Below are positions 54,051-58,122 of a stretch of DNA of 58,122 nt, one piece after another. Origin of the DNA: Desulfamplus sp. Lineage in GTDB: Bacteria; Desulfobacterota; Desulfobacteria; Desulfobacterales; Desulfobacteraceae. Within the stretch, counting starts at the first letter, position 1, and every line of letters starts with the position of its first letter. A program made the position numbers and the translations under genes. The stretch is taken from contig JADFZJ010000022.1 in NCBI GenBank assembly GCA_015232555.1, positions 1 through 58,122 of the forward strand, written 5' to 3'. Below the pieces are notes generated by a model, which made no database searches, was not told where the DNA came from, and saw only the letters and a list, made by a program, of their open reading frames with translations.

Positions 54051-54215
54051 TCATGGTTTCGCCTCTCGCATCTGCTTTATTTCAGCAACAATATCCTCAA
54101 GGCTCATACCTTCAAACATTTTCTCTTTTTCTTCTGTATAGTTGCGATAACCAGTTGATTGCTTTTTATCGTCTAAAGGTCTTTGGATAGTCCAATTATC
54201 AAGATAAATCTTCAT
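54051..54215 (-). CDS. Small ORF, 54 aa, PIN-toxin-like opening
   Basis: The frame from the ATG at 54215, with AGGAG 6 nt upstream, encodes 54 residues. MKIYLDNWTIQRPLDDK resembles the start of PIN-domain toxins (MKIYLDNCCFNRPxDD), including the first catalytic Asp. The rest, MFEGMSLEDIVAEIKQMR, looks like a helical antitoxin-type tail. It is too short for a PIN domain, so it is either a decayed toxin or a distinct small protein. A 27-codon frame overlaps its stop (ATGA) and leads towards relB. Confidence 0.5.
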   Translation of the reverse strand: MKIYLDNWTIQRPLDDKKQSTGYRNYTEEKEKMFEGMSLEDIVAEIKQMREAKP

Positions 54216-54255
54216 GCTGAACTCCTATTGAGAAAAAAGAGAGGAGATTGTGAGC

Positions 54256-54938
54256 TTATTTTTTTACTGGAATCGAAACATAGGCATAGCCATCTTTAGC
54301 TATTATCATCCAGTCTATAGGTTTTTTAAAAAATGGTTTTGTGAACCCCATTTCTTCAATACATTCTATTTGGCATTTGCGTTGTTTGCACATAGGCGAT
54401 GAAGATAATAGCTCATTATTTAATTCTCCCCAAGCAGAGCTCGCCATGTAGTCTAAAAACATTCTATTATGGAATTCACGTAAAATTGGGATTGGTGTTT
54501 TTAAGTCTTTAACAAGTGGTCCGCAAAGTAAAATACCTAATTCACCTGATTTTACTTTTATTGCATTTTAAGCCGCCAATAATCAGAAGAAATTTGTCCA
54601 ATATCATATAGACATTGATTTGTTGATGCATGTTTTTTATTTGGCATCCTTACAACTTTAAGTTCAATAGCATGAAAATTTGACTTGTCTATCTTGATTG
54701 CAATATCTACTTTTGTAATTCCAGCGTTTTCCCAAATATTGTTACCTTCCAAACCTACTAAAGATTTTTGTTTTTCACATTTGTATTTATTCCCAAAAGA
54801 TGAGCAAATATTTTTATGAATAATTGCCTCCAATCCTCTCATTTTTCCTTTATTGTAAATAGCTTCCAGCTCATTAATTGAATTCTCTAATGCATTTTTA
54901 TAATATTGTTCTTCTATTTCCATATAATGCACCCTCAT
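54256..54938 (-). pseudogene. PD-(D/E)XK-like nuclease gene broken by a single-base frameshift
   Basis: The first part (54938 to 54558, 126 codons) ends ISSDYWRLKMQ then stop. Continuing in another frame from the same point, the sequence reads AIKVKSGELGILLCGPLVKD, through REFHNRMFLDYMASSAWG to a stop at 54256. Adding one A to the AAAA run at about 54567 would join them as ...DYWRLKNAIKVKSG..., about 227 residues. The first part contains VDIAIKIDK and HAIELKVVRM, a D...ExK arrangement of PD-(D/E)XK nucleases. Family name is not recognised. It could be a true lesion or a sequencing error. Confidence 0.7.
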
Positions 54939-54956
54939 TTAACATTGTAAATAATC

Positions 54957-55172
54957 TTAACAGTTTTTCTGATATTCCGATATCCATGAAATAATATTTC
55001 TCTCTAAATCATTTTCTCCAATATGTGCATCAATATATTCTTTTATCAAAATCTGTTCGTTACCGTTAGACAATGAAGTTGAGGGACGGATTTCAACCCT
55101 ACTACCTGTGTCATCTCTTATTATACAATAGCAATACATTTGATTATTTACTTTGATATATCGTATCTCCAT
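54957..55172 (-). CDS. Hypothetical protein, 71 aa
   Basis: The protein has 71 residues: MEIRYIKVNNQMYCYCIIRDD, beta-rich at the start with a CYC pair, then an acidic helical end (NIISWISEYQKNC). It resembles no family I know. It sits 18 bp upstream of the broken nuclease gene on the same strand, so the two could form one unit. Preceded by GAGGAATAA. Confidence 0.55.
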   Translation of the reverse strand: MEIRYIKVNNQMYCYCIIRDDTGSRVEIRPSTSLSNGNEQILIKEYIDAHIGENDLERNIISWISEYQKNC

Positions 55173-55216
55173 TTATTCCTCGCTATAATATAGTAACTTG
55201 TTTTTATTAGTATATT

Positions 55217-56869
55217 TTAAAGAGTGAAATACTCATCATACGTTTGTTTCATAAAAACAACTGAATCTTGTATCTCTTGAGGCAGTGTTTTAAATGAACG
55301 ACTGTTAAAAAAGTCATAACATTTTCCTTTCAAATCAAACTGTTTTTGAGGCTCAATGCTTGTAATCATTATCAAATCATCTGTTATTATAAATCCCTCC
55401 TTACCAGATTTAAAAAACGTGCTGTCATACAGGACAAGCACATCGCATTCATACACATTGGTAGCATAGTCAGAGATCGCCTTTTCAATCTTTTCGTCAA
55501 TATTTATATGTAAACCGTAAATATAAATATTTGACCGCAGAAGTTTTTCATGTTTTATAAAGGTAGCTAATGCCAACCCCCAATAATCAGAAGATTCAAT
55601 AGTTTTAAAATGAATTATTGCTTGAATTATATTCTTTAAAACACCTTTACCCCAATAGTAACACAAGCCAACTCTAAATTGAGCATCTTCATCTCCTTGA
55701 GCAGCAGCTTTCATATACCATTCAAAGGCTTTTTCTTCATCCTTAGCAACAAAGTTGCCATGATAGTAAGCATTCCCAACATTGAATTGTGCTTCTGGAA
55801 CTCCTTGTTCAGCGGCTTTCTTAAACCATTCAAAAGCTTTTAACTTGTTTTCAGTAACACCAACACCACGAGAGTAAGCGGTTCCAACATTGAATTGTGC
55901 TTCTGGAACTCCTTGTTCAGCAGCTTTCATATACCATTCAAAGGCTTTTTCTTCATCCTTAGCAACAAAGTTGCCATGATAGTAAGCGGTTCCAACATTG
56001 AATTGTGCTTCTGGAACCCCTTGTTCAGCGGCTTTCTTAAACCACTGGAATTCAGGAAGCGTTTTATTGTTAAAGCTTTCATACCAATAATAAAAATGAA
56101 TATCTATCCCTAATATATCATATGCCTTATCATCACCATAATAACCACAATGTCTATATATCATTAAACGTAGGCTTGATAAATAATCTATTAGTGTTAC
56201 TAATTTCACATTAATTCTCTTGGGTGTACGACCAATTATCTTGGGTGTACGTGTACTAAGATAATGATACTTACAAGCAACTCCCTTACCATCATGATAT
56301 TTTATATTAAATAATCCAACAGTATCTCCTTGCTTAATGGCTTTAATATACCAATCCAAGGCTTTTTCTTCGCTCTTATTGGCAAAACAACCATGATAAT
56401 AACAAGCACTGACATAAAGTTGTGCAAGTGCACTTCCTTGATTTGCTGCATTTAAGCAGTATTCAAAACCTTTTTTTTCGTTTTCACCAATGCCCTTACC
56501 CCAAAGGTAACACAATCCAACATTAAAGTGAGCCTCTGAATTACCTTCGTTAGCAGCTTTTATATGATATTCAAATAGTTGGCATTCTTCTTCAAAAGTT
56601 CTACAATTTATTTTTTGTTTGCTTGAGTGTTCTTGATTTATGTTATTATATCCTGCATAAAATCCACCATTGGAAGTATTCATTGTTCTTGGTGTCCCGC
56701 ACTCATGGCAGAATTTCATACTATCTCCAAGTGTCAAACCACAATTAACGCAGATAGTTTGTTCATTATCCTTCTTTCCATTCTCTTCAACTACTTTGCC
56801 TTTGCAGAGTCGACAAAAATTAACCTTATTATCGTATGGTTCTCCGCATTCGCTGCATTTGAAAATCAT
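55217..56869 (-). CDS. Zinc-ribbon and Sel1-repeat protein
   Basis: The protein has 550 residues. Residues 1-65 form two zinc ribbons (CSECGEPYDNKVNFCRLC, CVNCGLTLGDSMKFCHECG). Then come about seven Sel1/TPR-like 36-residue repeats (for example AEQGVPEAQFNVGTAYYHG and EEKAFEWYMKAA), mainly residues ~85-170 and ~270-400. The C-terminal ~150 residues are unique. Sel1 repeats mediate protein-protein contacts. Internal DNA repeats of 216 bp mean the array may expand or contract. The gene lies 12 bp downstream of another zinc-ribbon protein on the same strand. Cellular role unknown. Confidence 0.85.
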   Translation of the reverse strand: MIFKCSECGEPYDNKVNFCRLCKGKVVEENGKKDNEQTICVNCGLTLGDSMKFCHECGTPRTMNTSNGGFYAGYNNINQEHSSKQKINCRTFEEECQLFEYHIKAANEGNSEAHFNVGLCYLWGKGIGENEKKGFEYCLNAANQGSALAQLYVSACYYHGCFANKSEEKALDWYIKAIKQGDTVGLFNIKYHDGKGVACKYHYLSTRTPKIIGRTPKRINVKLVTLIDYLSSLRLMIYRHCGYYGDDKAYDILGIDIHFYYWYESFNNKTLPEFQWFKKAAEQGVPEAQFNVGTAYYHGNFVAKDEEKAFEWYMKAAEQGVPEAQFNVGTAYSRGVGVTENKLKAFEWFKKAAEQGVPEAQFNVGNAYYHGNFVAKDEEKAFEWYMKAAAQGDEDAQFRVGLCYYWGKGVLKNIIQAIIHFKTIESSDYWGLALATFIKHEKLLRSNIYIYGLHINIDEKIEKAISDYATNVYECDVLVLYDSTFFKSGKEGFIITDDLIMITSIEPQKQFDLKGKCYDFFNSRSFKTLPQEIQDSVVFMKQTYDEYFTL

Positions 56870-56881
56870 ACTAAATCCCCA

Positions 56882-57985
56882 TTAATCGACTAAATCAAGA
56901 TTAGAAGTGCACTCATCACAATATCCTGGCTCAAAGTATCGTTTATTCTGTTTATGATTAATGCAATCTGGATTGCAACACATAAACCCCTTTGAAGATG
57001 CAAAATATTTAGCAAGATTAACTCCGTTTAAAAGCTCTAAAGCCAAATGTTGATGCTCAATTTCAGCAGAGATGTCAATTTTATGCTCTTTTATGATGTC
57101 CAAAATTATTGACGCTGCGGTCTCTTCTGCTGGCACATCTGGAAAGCGTTTTACAAGACGTGCAATTACATCAGCATTCACAAGGTATCTGTCAGAAAAC
57201 TGATACATGGCAGAAATCAAGGGCATGGAAAGGTCAGCAACGACCCGTTTGACATCAACACTATCTGATATAAGAAGCCTGTTGACCTCATCAAAAAATC
57301 TGTTTGGGTAAATCTCAATTGCTATTGATTTGACAAAGTTCTCTATTGAAACAGTCTCTGATGGGTTGATCTCATTTTTTCTGAACGCACTTTTCAAACA
57401 CCTTATATCGTTGATTGTCCAATCTTTTGGCTTTAAATCCCTGAAATCGCTCACAAGTTTCAAGAGCCTTACATATTTGGGAAACTCCTGATAATCGAAC
57501 TCCTCAATTGTCAAAAGCCAGTTATGAAGTTCAGTTGTCTTTTCAAGATCTCCAATCCTTCTCTCTACAGATTTGAATTTTTCTGTCAGCCCTTTGGCAA
57601 GAGTTGAAAGTGCTTGTTTGGTATCTATGCTGTCAGCAAGAATGTAATCAAGTTGATTTTTAACCGTAATCATGGAGTCCAGCAGCAGAACATCATTTTT
57701 ATTGATAAGCTCAAGAAATCTAAAACTCATCTTCTGCATCTGGAGTAAATCCTCTTTAGATGCAATCTCTGACTCTCTTGCAGCTCCTGAAAATTTGCTT
57801 TTAAGCCGCTGGAAAAATCCCTGATTTTTAATAGATTCCAACCGATCAGAAGATGTTGACAATAATTGGGCACAATCCATTGCCATGCGTTGAGCCTCAA
57901 GAGCGTTGTTTTTAGCAATTATCAATGACCTTGATAAAGCGTCATCAAATGTTGAATCATTTGTAAAAATATTTGCTGCAACCAT
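56882..57985 (-). CDS. Unrecognised helical protein with C-terminal zinc ribbon
   Basis: The protein has 367 residues. The first ~160 residues are strongly helical and likely coiled (LSRSLIIAKNNALEAQRMAMDCAQLL, ALSTLAKGLTEKFKSVERRIGDLEKT), with FFQRLKSKFSGAARESE, a basic stretch, near residue 58-75. The C terminus holds CCNPDCINHKQNKRYFEPGYCDEC, a four-Cys zinc site. No catalytic motif is visible and I know no family for it. It shares the minus-strand unit with the zinc-ribbon/Sel1 protein and is divergent from a gene beginning at 58077, so all three may form one system. Confidence 0.75.
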   Translation of the reverse strand: MVAANIFTNDSTFDDALSRSLIIAKNNALEAQRMAMDCAQLLSTSSDRLESIKNQGFFQRLKSKFSGAARESEIASKEDLLQMQKMSFRFLELINKNDVLLLDSMITVKNQLDYILADSIDTKQALSTLAKGLTEKFKSVERRIGDLEKTTELHNWLLTIEEFDYQEFPKYVRLLKLVSDFRDLKPKDWTINDIRCLKSAFRKNEINPSETVSIENFVKSIAIEIYPNRFFDEVNRLLISDSVDVKRVVADLSMPLISAMYQFSDRYLVNADVIARLVKRFPDVPAEETAASIILDIIKEHKIDISAEIEHQHLALELLNGVNLAKYFASSKGFMCCNPDCINHKQNKRYFEPGYCDECTSNLDLVD

Positions 57986-58076
57986 TTATATTTTCGGTTC
58001 TCCGAGATTTTCCGTGGTTGTTATTTTCAACAAGCTATTTATAATGACTCTCATTTATCCATGAATGAGGAGAGAT

Positions 58077-58122
58077 ATGGGATTTGAATTAGATTTAGAA
58101 ATACCAGGGGTTAAAATATTGA
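58077..58122 (+). CDS. Start of a gene running out of the window
   Basis: The frame is open for 15 codons to the window end (MGFELDLEIPGVKIL). GAGGAGA sits 5 nt before the ATG, a strong ribosome binding site, and the position is divergent from the unrecognised zinc-ribbon gene with a 91-bp spacer. Too short to assign. Confidence 0.5.
   Translation, partial: MGFELDLEIPGVKIL

Overview
This AT-rich 58.1 kb window most resembles an anaerobic Desulfobacterota (deltaproteobacterial) chromosome, probably Desulfobacterales-like. The support is a UGA-containing selD followed by yedF, a 2-oxoacid:ferredoxin oxidoreductase, an Acr3/YraQ-type arsenic and redox cluster, a tungstate-type ABC transporter, and adenylylation/uridylylation-type nitrogen control. 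The taxonomy is inferred from gene content only. No rRNA, tRNA or CRISPR array was seen.

Layout. 1-0.44 kb: the 3' end of an IscB (RuvC/HNH RNA-guided nuclease) gene and the right-end hairpin of its IS element, abutting a radical SAM gene. 2.4-6.6 kb: RNase J and FtsK, overlapping by 4 nt. 6.7-13.6 kb: an FMN reductase, then a type I restriction-modification system (hsdR, hsdM, hsdS) with three tandem hairpins between hsdR and hsdM. 14-15.9 kb: selD, with an in-frame UGA and a bacterial SECIS-like hairpin, then yedF and a 20-bp tandem repeat array. 16-21.1 kb (minus): VWA protein, 2-oxoacid oxidoreductase alpha/gamma and beta subunits, ornithine cyclodeaminase-like enzyme. 21.1-21.6 kb: decayed copies of a rhodanese gene and a MauE/DoxX gene whose intact versions lie at 26-28.5 kb. 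21.9-26.1 kb: a small periplasmic Cache protein and a BvgS-type hybrid kinase. 26.2-33 kb (minus): a cluster for metal, metalloid and thiol handling (two thioredoxin-like proteins, CcdA, Acr3, YraQ-type permease, Fe-S protein, membrane rhodanese, His-rich CDF exporter, MauE/DoxX).

33.2-37 kb: an outer-membrane barrel with a phosphate-binding-like periplasmic protein, ArsR, and a two-gene tungstate-type ABC transporter without a binding protein. 37.4-39.3 kb: NAD kinase and an EamA transporter. 39.5-47.8 kb: nitrogen assimilation (glnD, glnB, glnA on minus; amt on plus behind a sigma-54 promoter), interleaved with tatA and a MoxR ATPase. 47.9-52.3 kb: an Xaa-Pro peptidase and the first two genes of a dipeptide/oligopeptide ABC operon, which then stops. 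52.3-58.1 kb: accessory DNA with a decayed hicBA copy, intact hicBA, relBE, a frameshifted PD-(D/E)XK-like nuclease, a zinc-ribbon/Sel1-repeat protein and an unrecognised zinc-ribbon protein, divergent from a gene cut by the window end.

Several repeat families are scattered between genes: four copies of a perfect palindrome with AGAGACGCAC arms, three copies of a ~54-bp element, and other hairpins. Several housekeeping proteins (FtsK, KorA, GlnD, HsdR) carry short low-complexity hydrophilic insertions or stretches. The points most worth following up are the UGA-encoded SelD, the decayed and intact rhodanese/MauE loci, the three-gene membrane rhodanese-CDF-MauE unit, and the uncharacterised cluster at the right end.
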